DNA of 64,000 nucleotides, taken from Chitinophaga pinensis. GTDB taxonomy: Bacteria; Bacteroidota; Bacteroidia; Chitinophagales; Chitinophagaceae. Positions 37,010 through 45,197 of this stretch are shown here, in pieces. How positions within the stretch are numbered: the stretch's first letter is position 1; each line of letters begins with the position of its first letter. A program made the position numbers and the translations under genes. The stretch spans positions 1-64,000 of the forward strand of contig CALQSB010000014.1 of NCBI GenBank assembly GCA_943333125.1. Reading direction: 5' to 3'. The notes below the pieces were generated by a model. The model was not told the origin of the DNA. It was given only the letters and a program-made list of their open reading frames with translations, and searched no databases.

Positions 37010-37942
37010 ATGTATAAGCTCGATTTAATTGGAAAACTAATTAAGAGATATAGGGCAAAACTTGCTATAACATATTCTCTTTTTTGTTTGGAAATGTTGG
37101 GTACCCTTTTAAGGCCCTTTATGTTGGGTGTTGCTGTAAACGATCTGATAAAAGGAAAATATCAGGGATTAATTATTCTTTCTGTTGTTCATTTGTGTTG
37201 GTTGGTTATTAGTACGATAAGGCACATGTATGATACCAGAACTTTTTCTGCGATTTATACTTCATTGGTAACAAGATTTCTGAATCGCAGATACGGGAAA
37301 TCTGATATCTCTAAACTAAGTGCACATTCCACCCTTTCCAGAGAATTGGTGGATTTTTTAGAATCTGACCTTCCGTATATAATAGAGGCTTTTTATAATA
37401 TTGTAGGGTCTTTGATTCTCCTTTATTTTTATGAAAGCAGCGTGGTATTAATTTGTTATGCAATTCTTTTTCCGGTGATTATCATCAGCTATTTCTATGG
37501 TAAAAAAATGAGAAAATTAAGTCAGTTGAAAAACGACGAATTGGAAAACCAGGTTAGTATAATTGCAATTGGGAATAACGAATCAATACTCAGGCATTAT
37601 AACAAGCTACGTAACCTTCAGATTAAAATATCAGATAAAGAGGCTTGGAATTTTGGAATAATAGAAATGCTGGTATTAATTGTAATAGGCGGTTCTTTGA
37701 TTATTTCTTCAAACATGTTTGGCACTACAATTCTGGCTGGAAATTTAATTGGTATTTATAATTACATTTTAAAATTTGTATCTGGCCTTGATACTATTCC
37801 CTATACCGTTCAGCGATTTTCATTACTTAAGGATATAATAAAAAGAATTGAACTTCAGTCTGACGATATTTCTGAGTCCTATGATTATTCAGATGACACA
37901 AAAGAAAAATATCGTCAAGGCGTTTTAAAACTCAGGGCATAG
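37010..37942 (+). CDS. ABC-transporter-type six-helix membrane domain without ATPase
   Basis: 310 residues from the ATG at 37010; the track start at 36983 is a TTG that adds nine residues. The protein resembles the transmembrane domain of type I ABC exporters: an amphipathic lead (LIGKLIKRYRAKLAITYSLFCLEML), several long hydrophobic helices and the coupling-helix pattern YGKKMRKLSQLKNDELENQVS. It ends with KYRQGVLKLRA; no Walker A, signature or Walker B follows. No ATPase gene is next to it. It lies 99 bp after the ATP-grasp-SET gene and may export the product, using an ATPase encoded elsewhere, or act as a scaffold. Confidence 0.7.
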   Translation: MYKLDLIGKLIKRYRAKLAITYSLFCLEMLGTLLRPFMLGVAVNDLIKGKYQGLIILSVVHLCWLVISTIRHMYDTRTFSAIYTSLVTRFLNRRYGKSDISKLSAHSTLSRELVDFLESDLPYIIEAFYNIVGSLILLYFYESSVVLICYAILFPVIIISYFYGKKMRKLSQLKNDELENQVSIIAIGNNESILRHYNKLRNLQIKISDKEAWNFGIIEMLVLIVIGGSLIISSNMFGTTILAGNLIGIYNYILKFVSGLDTIPYTVQRFSLLKDIIKRIELQSDDISESYDYSDDTKEKYRQGVLKLRA

Positions 37943-37944
37943 TT

Positions 37945-38316
37945 TCACATGTATTCGTTTTTTATAATCACACACCATTCGTTGTCCAGGGGCATGTATC
38001 CGTATTCGTAACAATAGAAGTAATGGGCGCCTAATTTATTTTTATGTATTTGGGTGGTAAGATTAAAAGAAAATCCAAGCTGCATCATATATTCTTTTTT
38101 CAATTTTATCATTGAATCTTTTTCTCCTAAAATATTTTCAAGAATTCTTCTGTTTTTCGAAAGTCTGTTATTGATATTTCTAACATAATTATTAGCCGCG
38201 GATTTAAGTTGATTATTATATCCGTTTCTGCAATAATCATTACAGAACTTTTTATCTATTCTTCCTTTAATAACTTTACTACAGGCGATACAATTTTTTA
38301 ATGGGGTGTGTTGCAT
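37945..38316 (-). CDS. Small zinc-finger-like protein, hypothetical
   Basis: 123 residues. The N-terminus has a four-Cys zinc-ribbon pattern, CIACSKVIKGRIDKKFCNDYC, followed by a basic helix (RNINNRLSKNRRILENIL) and a C-terminal beta-like region with LGAHYFYCYEYGYMPLDNEWCVI. No named family recognised; proteins of this form are common in Bacteroidota. It is convergent with the ABC-type gene, with only 2 bp between the stops. Confidence 0.65.
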   Translation of the reverse strand: MQHTPLKNCIACSKVIKGRIDKKFCNDYCRNGYNNQLKSAANNYVRNINNRLSKNRRILENILGEKDSMIKLKKEYMMQLGFSFNLTTQIHKNKLGAHYFYCYEYGYMPLDNEWCVIIKNEYM

Positions 38317-38513
38317 GTTGTTTTTTTAATTTCAAAAATACAATTAGAATCATCAGACTTATCCGTTTTTACACGCTTTCAAATATGTATTTTCAACAAC
38401 AAACGAATAAATACCGAATATTAAAATAAAGCAGGTGCACCTTTGCATTGTTATTATTGAGGCGCCCATAATAACTGAGATATAATTTTATAAACAATTA
38501 AAAAAACACAATT

Positions 38514-38858
38514 ATGTATTCTTTAAGAAACAAAGTTCAACTAATCGGAAATCTTGGGAAATCACCAGACATTAAAAAAACAGAGTCTGGTAAAAAACTC
38601 GTGAAGTTTTCTGTTGCAACCAATGAAATATTCACAAACCTAAAAGGCGAGAAAGTTAAGGAAACACAATGGCACAATCTTGTTGCTTGGGGAAAACTTG
38701 CAGACGTTGCAGAAAAATATCTGAATAAAGGTAGCGAGGTGGCTGTAGAAGGGAAACTCGTCTCCCGCGATTATACAGATAAAGAAGGCAATAAAAAATA
38801 CGTAACAGAGGTTCACGTTAATGAGCTGTTATTACTGGGTGGAAAAGCAAGTGCCTAA
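38514..38858 (+). CDS. ssb: Single-stranded DNA-binding protein
   Basis: 114 residues. The OB fold is complete: NKVQLIGNLGKSPDIKKTESGKKLVKFSVATNE, then ETQWHNLVAWGKLADVAEKYLNKGSEVAVEGKL and the TEVHVNELLLLG strand. It coats single-stranded DNA during replication and repair. It is shorter than the usual Ssb because the long disordered tail and the acidic C-terminal tip are missing (it ends in GGKASA), as in accessory or small Bacteroidota Ssb copies. It may therefore not be the main one. A weak promoter-like CACCTTTG lies about 70 bp upstream. Confidence 0.88.
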   Translation: MYSLRNKVQLIGNLGKSPDIKKTESGKKLVKFSVATNEIFTNLKGEKVKETQWHNLVAWGKLADVAEKYLNKGSEVAVEGKLVSRDYTDKEGNKKYVTEVHVNELLLLGGKASA

Positions 38859-38963
38859 AATAGATCATTATGTGTTGAAAGTAAATTTACTTTTATTTCT
38901 TTTAGATCTTTTATAAATTTTAAAGATTTTTGTAGGGTCGATAATTTTTAACTGTTCTTCTCT

Positions 38964-38998
38964 AAAAAATGCGCGATTGGTTATAAGGCCAATCGCGC
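38964..38998 (-). terminator. Rho-independent terminator after the cupin gene
   Basis: GCGCGATTGG (38971-38980) pairs perfectly with CCAATCGCGC (38989-38998) over an 8-nt loop. Read on the minus strand, the hairpin is followed by a T-run (38964-38970 on the plus strand is A-rich). It ends the ybeY-mnmG-cupin transcript. Confidence 0.82.
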
Positions 38999-39045
38999 CA
39001 CATAATGAAATTCTTATTGGAATAAAAAATGATTTATTTAAACTA

Positions 39046-39540
39046 TCATGCCCTTCCGAATTCATCATTTATTCTAATGATATCATCTTCATCACTTGGA
39101 TTTTCGGGATCCGTATGCATCCAAATTTCAGCAACTATCCCCCACTCTGATAATCCAACAAGTCGGTGTCTTTCTCCTTGTTTAAGAGTAATAATATCAT
39201 CAATAATTAATAGCTCCAAATTATTTTCAACATCGGTTTCGCTCCGAATAATTGCCGCTTCGCCTTTTATTAATTTCCATATTTCTGCTCTGCGATGATG
39301 ATACTGCCAGCTTAATTTTTTATTAGGAGCAACCAATAATATCTTAGGACTTAATTTTCCTTTTTGTATTTCCTCTTTGTTTACTGTAGGAAAAAAATAA
39401 TCAATAAATTGGGCGGTGTTTGATTCTTCAATAACAAAAAAACCACCCCAGGGTCTATTATTATCAATGGTTTTTATTTTAATTGCCAATGAGTTTAAAA
39501 AACCGTTCACCTCTGAAAAAATATTTTCTTTTGTTTTCAT
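39046..39540 (-). CDS. Cupin, phosphomannose isomerase type II-like
   Basis: 164 residues. The single cupin resembles the C-terminal domain of mannose-6-phosphate isomerase/GDP-mannose pyrophosphorylase: NRPWGGFFVIEES, PKILLVAPNKKLSWQYHHRRAEIW (metal-binding His pair), KLIKGEAAI and LKQGERHRLVGLSEWGIVAEIWMHTDPENPSDEDDIIR. It probably isomerises or binds a sugar phosphate in the cytosol. It begins 12 bp after mnmG and is followed by a terminator, so it is the last gene of that operon. Confidence 0.8.
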   Translation of the reverse strand: MKTKENIFSEVNGFLNSLAIKIKTIDNNRPWGGFFVIEESNTAQFIDYFFPTVNKEEIQKGKLSPKILLVAPNKKLSWQYHHRRAEIWKLIKGEAAIIRSETDVENNLELLIIDDIITLKQGERHRLVGLSEWGIVAEIWMHTDPENPSDEDDIIRINDEFGRA

Positions 39541-39551
39541 TTTTATAGTTT

Positions 39552-41420
39552 TTATCTACCCATAAAAAGCATTAATATTTGAACATCGCTTGGATTTACA
39601 CCTGAAATTCTTGACGCCTGACCAAGTGTCTTGGGTTGTATTTTTGTGAACTTTTGTCTTGCCTCATTGCTTAAAGAAACTAATTTGTTGTAATTAAAAT
39701 TATCTGGAATATTTAGATTTTCCAACTGACTCATTTTAACGACCAGTTCTTTTTCTTTTTCTATGTATGTATCATACTTAATTTGAATTTCAGCCTGTTC
39801 TATAATATCTGAATCAAAATTACACAGCAGTTCATTTAATTTAGGCAATGCCAACATCATTGCTTTTAGCCCAACTCCTGGCCTTAATAATATTTGTGCT
39901 GTTTTTTGTTTTATTAATAACGGAGATGAGTATACGCTAATTAAAAATTCGTTTACCTCTTCTGTTTCAAAGCTTGTATTAAACAGGATTTCTTTAACTT
40001 CTTCTACTCCCTTTCTTTTTACTAATAACTTATCCATCCTATCCTGCCCAGCCAGGCCCAATTTGTAGCTTATTTCTGTGAGCCTGATATCTGCATTGTC
40101 TTGTCTTAAAAGGGTTCTAAATTCTGCCCTACTGGTAAACATCCGGTAAGGCTCATCGGTACCTTTATTAATTAGGTCATCTATTAGCACTCCAATATAA
40201 GCTTCGCTTCTTTTTAATACCAGAGGTTCTAAATTATTTACATTTTGATGTGCGTTAATCCCTGCCATTAAACCTTGGCATGCCGCCTCTTCGTAACCAG
40301 TTGTACCATTTATTTGCCCTGCAAAAAATAAATTTTTAATTAGTTTTGTTTCCAGGCTGAATTTAAGTTGTGTAGGTGGAAAATAATCATATTCAATCGC
40401 ATAACCGGGTCTGAACATTTTACAGTTCTCAAAACCAGGAACCTTTCTAAGTGCTTGAATCTGAATATCTTCTGATAAAGAGGTTGAAAATCCATTAACG
40501 TATATCTCCACCGTATTCCATCCTTCCGGTTCAACAAACAACTGGTGCCTGTCTCTTTCTGCAAAACGATTTATTTTATCTTCAATACTTGGGCAATACC
40601 TTGGTCCCGTTCCTTGAATTCTTCCCTGATACATTGGACTGGAATCAAACCCTTCTTTTAGAATATCATGAACCTCCTGACTTGTATAGGTAATCCAGCA
40701 ACTTCTTTGATTTTCCGGCTTAAGTGTTGGTTTTTCTAAATAACTAAAGCCAACAATCTCATCATCACCTTTTTGTTCTTCCATTTTAGAATAATCCAAG
40801 CTTCTTCCATCAATTCTTGGAGGGGTTCCGGTTTTTAATCTGTCACTTTCAAAGCCAAGAGCTACTAATTGTTCTGTTATGCCTGTTGCCGCTTTCTCTG
40901 CAACCCTTCCACCGCCGAAATTTTTCTCTCCTATGTGAATTACCCCATTTAAGAAAGTACCATTGGTTAAAACAACAGATTTTGATTTTATTTCGTGACC
41001 CAAACCTGTAATTACTCCTTCTACTTTGTTATTATTAACGATCAGACCCTTAACCGTATCCTGATAAAAATCCAGATTAGGTGTTTGCTCCAGCATTTCC
41101 CTCCATGTTTGAGCAAATAACATCCTGTCACTTTGGGCTCTTGGGCTCCACATTGCTGGGCCCTTAGATCTATTAAGCATTCTAAATTGAATCATGCTTT
41201 TATCGGTAACAATTCCGCTGTATCCGCCCAAAGCGTCTATTTCTTTTACAATCTGTCCTTTTGCGATTCCTCCCATAGCAGGATTACAACTCATTTGGGC
41301 AATGGTTTGCATGTTCATTGTAATAAGCAAAACCTTGCTACCCATATTAGCGGCCGAAGCAGCGGCCTCGCAGCCGGCGTGCCCGGCACCCACTACTATA
41401 ATATCGTATTTCTGAAACAT
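39552..41420 (-). CDS. mnmG: tRNA uridine-5-carboxymethylaminomethyl modification enzyme MnmG (GidA)
   Basis: 622 residues from the ATG at 41420. The track start at 41456 would reach into the parS spacer and adds 12 residues before the conserved MFQKYDIIVVGAGHAGCEAA. MnmG uses FAD and folate, with MnmE, to modify wobble uridine in tRNA. FAD-binding VVGAGHAGCEAA, GTFLNGVIHIGEKNFGGGR, GQINGTTGYEEAACQGLMAG and the C-terminal RISGVNPSDVQILM are all intact. It is often near the chromosome origin, and parS sites lie directly upstream here. It lies downstream of ybeY in an operon. Confidence 0.96.
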   Translation of the reverse strand: MFQKYDIIVVGAGHAGCEAAASAANMGSKVLLITMNMQTIAQMSCNPAMGGIAKGQIVKEIDALGGYSGIVTDKSMIQFRMLNRSKGPAMWSPRAQSDRMLFAQTWREMLEQTPNLDFYQDTVKGLIVNNNKVEGVITGLGHEIKSKSVVLTNGTFLNGVIHIGEKNFGGGRVAEKAATGITEQLVALGFESDRLKTGTPPRIDGRSLDYSKMEEQKGDDEIVGFSYLEKPTLKPENQRSCWITYTSQEVHDILKEGFDSSPMYQGRIQGTGPRYCPSIEDKINRFAERDRHQLFVEPEGWNTVEIYVNGFSTSLSEDIQIQALRKVPGFENCKMFRPGYAIEYDYFPPTQLKFSLETKLIKNLFFAGQINGTTGYEEAACQGLMAGINAHQNVNNLEPLVLKRSEAYIGVLIDDLINKGTDEPYRMFTSRAEFRTLLRQDNADIRLTEISYKLGLAGQDRMDKLLVKRKGVEEVKEILFNTSFETEEVNEFLISVYSSPLLIKQKTAQILLRPGVGLKAMMLALPKLNELLCNFDSDIIEQAEIQIKYDTYIEKEKELVVKMSQLENLNIPDNFNYNKLVSLSNEARQKFTKIQPKTLGQASRISGVNPSDVQILMLFMGR

Positions 41421-41448
41421 TTTTAAAAGTATTAAGAGATTGGTTTCT

Positions 41449-41464
41449 TGTTCCACGTGGAACT
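41449..41464. other. parS: parS centromere site 1
   Basis: TGTTCCACGTGGAACT contains the perfect palindrome GTTCCACGTGGAAC, matching the ParB-binding consensus (TGTTNCACGTGNAACA) in 15 of 16 positions. It lies in the 60-bp gap between ybeY and mnmG. ParB loads here to form the partition complex that segregates newly replicated origins. Confidence 0.85.
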
Positions 41465-41480
41465 TTTTGATGAAAAAATA

Positions 41481-41927
41481 TTACGTTCCACGTGGAACAT
41501 TTTGATATTTAAAAAACTTTGCTAAATAAAAATCTTCTTTTGCTCTAATTTTTGTTTGTTGAGATTTTGTTTTGTCTTTGTAACCACAAAGATGTAAAAC
41601 CCCATGAAATATAACACGGTGTAACTCACTCTTTATACTAGATTGATAATCAATACTATTCTGCCTAATTCGTTCTAAACTAATATAAATTTCAGCAGGT
41701 TTAACCGTGCTTTTATTGTTGGATAAATCAAAAGTAATTACATCGGTTAAATAATTATGATTTAAATAGGTTTTATTAATTTCCAATAAATAAAGATCAG
41801 AACAAAATATGATATTTAAATCGTTTATGTGCCCTTTTTCTGTCTTTATGATATTACCAATGAACAACTTAAGTTGTTTTCTGTTTTTTAAATGAGTTGG
41901 TAATAAATAAAAAAAATGTGTAGTCAT
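41481..41927 (-). CDS. ybeY: Endoribonuclease YbeY (rRNA maturation)
   Basis: 148 residues. The metal site HGVLHLCGYKD matches the HGxLHLxGYxH signature, with the third His replaced (KDK), as I recall from other Bacteroidota members. YLTDVITFDLS and PAEIYISLERI are conserved. YbeY processes 16S rRNA 3' ends and takes part in ribosome quality control. Its C-terminus NVPRGT is encoded by a parS site. It is first in an apparent ybeY-mnmG-cupin operon and divergent from the FeoA-like gene. Confidence 0.9.
   Translation of the reverse strand: MTTHFFYLLPTHLKNRKQLKLFIGNIIKTEKGHINDLNIIFCSDLYLLEINKTYLNHNYLTDVITFDLSNNKSTVKPAEIYISLERIRQNSIDYQSSIKSELHRVIFHGVLHLCGYKDKTKSQQTKIRAKEDFYLAKFFKYQNVPRGT
41484..41499. 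other. parS: parS centromere site 2, inside the end of ybeY
   Basis: CGTTCCACGTGGAACA is the same palindrome, 35 bp from site 1. It falls on the last codons of ybeY, so the protein ends NVPRGT before its stop. Overlap with a coding end means the site is kept for binding and the protein tail tolerates it. Confidence 0.85.
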
Positions 41928-41992
41928 TATTATTTCGTTACTCGAAAATAAGACGAATTTCTATTATCTAAATTTATAGTTAATTTTATTAA

Positions 41993-42223
41993 ATGTTTAA
42001 GAGGTTATCTGAATTAAATTCTGGCAAAAAAGCAACGATTAGATCGTTTGAAAATGAAGAATTGTTTATTAAATTAATGGAGATGGGTTGTGTACCAGGA
42101 GAGATTATTACTATAGAAAAATCTTCTGCAACCAGAGATCCAATCACAATAAATATATCCGGTTACAGACTAAGTTTAAGACTTGACGAAGCCCATACAA
42201 TTATAGTAGAGGAATTTATATAA
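41993..42223 (+). CDS. FeoA family protein
   Basis: 76 residues, a single FeoA-like SH3 domain: KRLSELNSGKKATIRSF, LMEMGCVPGEIITIEK and GYRLSLRLDEAHTIIVE. FeoA supports the ferrous iron permease FeoB, but no feoB is in this window, so it may be an orphan with another role. The nadD gene follows 15 bp downstream, so they are probably cotranscribed. It is divergent from ybeY. Confidence 0.85.
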   Translation: MFKRLSELNSGKKATIRSFENEELFIKLMEMGCVPGEIITIEKSSATRDPITINISGYRLSLRLDEAHTIIVEEFI

Positions 42224-42238
42224 TCTTATTGTTTTAAT

Positions 42239-42829
42239 ATGAAAATAGCTTTATATTTTGGTTCTTTTAATCCGATTCATAACGGTCATTTAATAATAGC
42301 AAATCATATCGTTCAGACTGAAAATATTAAAGAGCTATGGTTTGTGGTAACTCCACAAAATCCCTTTAAAATTGAAAAAAAACTTCTAAATGCAAACCAT
42401 CGGTACCAATTGATTAAATTTGCTATTGATGGAGAAAATAAATTAAGAGCCAGTAATATTGAATTTAATTTACCAAAACCTTCTTACACAGTTAACACGT
42501 TAGTTTATTTAAAGGAAAAATTCCCTAATGATGAATTTGTTATAGTAATGGGAAGTGATGGATTTAAAAATATTTCTAAATGGAAAAATGCAAACTATAT
42601 TTTGGAAAATTATAGTTTTTTTATTTATAAAAGACCAGGGTTTGAAATAGAAAATACAGTAGGGGCTAGTATTAAAATTATTGATGGTCCACAATTATAT
42701 ATAACGTCAACTTATATTCGCGAATTAATTAAAAATAAAAAATCTATACGATTTCTTGTACCCGATACCGTAAAAGATGAAATAGAAATAAATAATTATT
42801 ACAATAACAGTTTAGAAAAAGAAACCTAA
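42239..42829 (+). CDS. nadD: Nicotinate-nucleotide adenylyltransferase
   Basis: 196 residues. It adenylates nicotinate mononucleotide in NAD synthesis. The N-terminal nucleotidyltransferase motif [18 protein letters not shown] has the HxGH element, and [12 protein letters not shown] and the late ISTxxIR-type motif ([22 protein letters not shown]) are conserved. The 3' end overlaps that of the convergent chrA by 18 bp. The NAD gene nadA lies 4 kb away, so two NAD enzymes cluster near the putative origin. Confidence 0.93.
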   Translation: MKIALYFGSFNPIHNGHLIIANHIVQTENIKELWFVVTPQNPFKIEKKLLNANHRYQLIKFAIDGENKLRASNIEFNLPKPSYTVNTLVYLKEKFPNDEFVIVMGSDGFKNISKWKNANYILENYSFFIYKRPGFEIENTVGASIKIIDGPQLYITSTYIRELIKNKKSIRFLVPDTVKDEIEINNYYNNSLEKET

Positions 42830-44062
42830 AAGCAAGCAGAATAATGCAATGAAAGGGGCGGGGATTCTGGTATAATTTAGGGTAAAAAAAGTACCTAGAA
42901 TAATTAATACAAATAATACTGAATCAATATTAAAATTATTAATAGCTAAAGATTTTAGAAGATAAAGCGTTGCCGCCCAGATGACCCCAACAACAACTGC
43001 ATTTATTCCTTCGAGCGCTCGGTATACAATAACATATTTCTTTAAATTTTGCCAAACGGGAAAAAAGAAAAACAATAAAAGAATACTAGGTAAGAATAAT
43101 GCAATAGTTCCAATTATACAACCCAGTAATTGAGAGGAATTACCTTCTTTTTGTAAAGCCATTCCTCCGACGAAAGAACCCACAGAGAAAACTGGACCGG
43201 GTATAGCTCTTACCAAACCATAACCAGTAAGTAGGTCTGATTTATTAATTTTTATAACATTAGGATTATTTTTTTGAATTTTTGAATCTGTTGGACGCGC
43301 AACGTATTGATCTAACATCATAGGTAACAAAACATCTCCGCCGCCAAAAACAAAACTACCAAAGCGATAAAAATTTTCAAATAAATTGAAAGCTTTTCTA
43401 TGTTGCCATTCCTGTTTTCTTGCAGTTTCACTAAGAAATCCCGCAATTAAAAATAAGAAAAGGAATAATAAAATATTGGTCCATTTTATTTGTCTTGGTT
43501 TGATATTCTCTTTTTTCGGAATTCTTTTATTGCTAAAATTAGTTGCGATACCGCCGAGTAATATTATTAAGGGGAAGATCCAAGGTGTTTTGAAATATAA
43601 ATAACTAAAAATAAAACTGATGAGCATTATAATCTGTGTGATTGGATTTTTTATTGAAATATTAAATGTTTTGATAGCAGAAAAAGCAAGAAACCCAATC
43701 GCCATTGGTTGTATAAATTTAAAAAGAGTAGTAGTTAAATCTTCGTGATGAAAATTAGTAAGTAAGAAGGAGAGCGCTCCCATTATGAAACAGGCGGGCA
43801 GTATCCAAATTAAAAGTGTTATTATAGAAAGAAATAAACCACCTCTTTTATAACCAATTAATCCTATTAATTGTGTGCTTGATGCTCCTGGTAGTAATTG
43901 ACAGAAAGAAAAATAATCCACTAGTTCTTCTTCTGTTAAATATCTATTTTTTAAGACAAATGTTTTGTGAATCATTCCAAGGTGACCCTGAGGTCCTCCA
44001 AATGCAGTTAAAGAATAGATAAAAACATCTTTTAGAAATCTTATGTGTCTGAATAATGGCAA
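42812..44062 (-). CDS. chrA: Chromate transporter, long-chain ChrA type
   Basis: 416 residues, two homologous halves as in long ChrA proteins. The N-half has [18 protein letters not shown] and [16 protein letters not shown]; the C-half repeats the theme as [19 protein letters not shown] and [15 protein letters not shown]. About ten hydrophobic spans place it in the inner membrane, where it exports chromate by proton antiport. The start is a TTG at 44062, because the conserved N-terminus begins within eight residues. It is convergent with nadD. Confidence 0.9.
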   Translation of the reverse strand: MPLFRHIRFLKDVFIYSLTAFGGPQGHLGMIHKTFVLKNRYLTEEELVDYFSFCQLLPGASSTQLIGLIGYKRGGLFLSIITLLIWILPACFIMGALSFLLTNFHHEDLTTTLFKFIQPMAIGFLAFSAIKTFNISIKNPITQIIMLISFIFSYLYFKTPWIFPLIILLGGIATNFSNKRIPKKENIKPRQIKWTNILLFLFLFLIAGFLSETARKQEWQHRKAFNLFENFYRFGSFVFGGGDVLLPMMLDQYVARPTDSKIQKNNPNVIKINKSDLLTGYGLVRAIPGPVFSVGSFVGGMALQKEGNSSQLLGCIIGTIALFLPSILLLFFFFPVWQNLKKYVIVYRALEGINAVVVGVIWAATLYLLKSLAINNFNIDSVLFVLIILGTFFTLNYTRIPAPFIALFCLLLGFFF

Positions 44063-44112
44063 TAAATTTTTAAATTATTTATGATTACAGTTAAAGATAA
44101 AAAGAACAAATG

Positions 44113-44120
44113 TAGATTTG
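44113..44120 (+). promoter_or_regulatory. Candidate -7 element for the DUF3089 gene
   Basis: TAGATTTG fits TAnnTTTG exactly, but no clear TTTG lies at the -33 distance. If real, transcription would start near 44127, which favours the ATG at 44166 as translation start over 44118 or 44124. Confidence 0.4.
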
Positions 44121-44165
44121 AATATGAAAAATTACAAAATTAAAGTTTTTATTAAAAGTTCGATT

Positions 44166-45197
44166 ATGTTCAGGTTGTTTTTTGTATTCCTTTTTTTATT
44201 AACCAATATTTTTGCTTGTATTGCACAGCCATTAAAAAGTGAATTAATTAAAAGTAATTCAAATGTTCCTGATTACAATAATTTATACTATTGGGCTGCT
44301 CATCCTTGGAAATACGATAAATCAGACAATACTCCGAAGGAAATAAAAAATGTTATAAAAAATGATTCATTAGCAGATGTTTTTTTTATACATCCTACTA
44401 CGTACTACGATAAAAATTTTGTTAGTTGGAATGCGTTAATTAATAATCAGGAATTAAATGATAAAACAGATAATTCTACAATATTGTATCAGGCCAGTGT
44501 ATTTAATGAATCGAGCAGAGTTTTTGCTCCAAGATACAGACAAGCACATATAAAATCGTTTTATATAGAAAGTTCAATTGCTCAGCCATATTTCGATACT
44601 GCGTATGAAGATATCAAAAATGCTTTTATGTTTTATATGGAACACTATAACAAGGATCGGCCAATAATTATAGCTTCTCATAGTCAGGGGACAAAACACG
44701 CGGGTAGATTACTTAAAGAATTTTTTGATGGAAAACCATTAATGGAGAAACTTATTTGCGCTTACATTATTGGAATGCCAATACCTGTAAATTATTTCAA
44801 TACAATTCCACCATGTAGTAATGAGAATCAAACTGGTTGTTTTGTTGGATGGCGAACATTTAAAAAAGGATATACACCTGAATTTGTGATAAAAGAGAAT
44901 TTTATTAGTGTTGTTGTGAACCCACTTACCTGGAATTTGAATGATACAATGGCACCTGCAAACTTGAATAAGGGTGGTGTTCTAAAAAACTTTAATGATA
45001 TTGTTCCTGGGGTTGTGGATGCTCAAATACATCATAATATATTATGGAGCTGCAAACCAAATGTTTTTGGGAAGATATTTTTTCACAAGAAGAATTTTCA
45101 TATTGCTGATATAAATCTATTTTACATGAACATTAGAGAAAATGTAAATAATAGAATACAGAATTATTTAGAATTGCAGAATAGTATTATCAATTAA
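44166..45197 (+). CDS. DUF3089 family alpha/beta hydrolase, exported
   Basis: 343 residues from the ATG at 44166. The track start (44118, a TTG) or the ATG at 44124 would add up to 16 residues before a standard signal peptide (MFRLFFVFLFLLTNIFACIAQ), whose Cys could be lipidated. DUF3089 features: ADVFFIHPTTYYDKNFVSWNA, RVFAPRYRQAHIKSFY and the nucleophile elbow IIASHSQGTKHAGRLL. The C-terminal HHNILWSC may hold the catalytic His. Likely an envelope esterase or lipase of unknown substrate. Its 3' end overlaps the convergent patatin gene by 8 bp; both act on lipid-type esters. Confidence 0.82.
   Translation: MFRLFFVFLFLLTNIFACIAQPLKSELIKSNSNVPDYNNLYYWAAHPWKYDKSDNTPKEIKNVIKNDSLADVFFIHPTTYYDKNFVSWNALINNQELNDKTDNSTILYQASVFNESSRVFAPRYRQAHIKSFYIESSIAQPYFDTAYEDIKNAFMFYMEHYNKDRPIIIASHSQGTKHAGRLLKEFFDGKPLMEKLICAYIIGMPIPVNYFNTIPPCSNENQTGCFVGWRTFKKGYTPEFVIKENFISVVVNPLTWNLNDTMAPANLNKGGVLKNFNDIVPGVVDAQIHHNILWSCKPNVFGKIFFHKKNFHIADINLFYMNIRENVNNRIQNYLELQNSIIN

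Noticed and set aside
41421-41456. Upstream start for mnmG
   Set aside because: The extra 12 residues run into the parS spacer and are not part of the conserved N-terminus.
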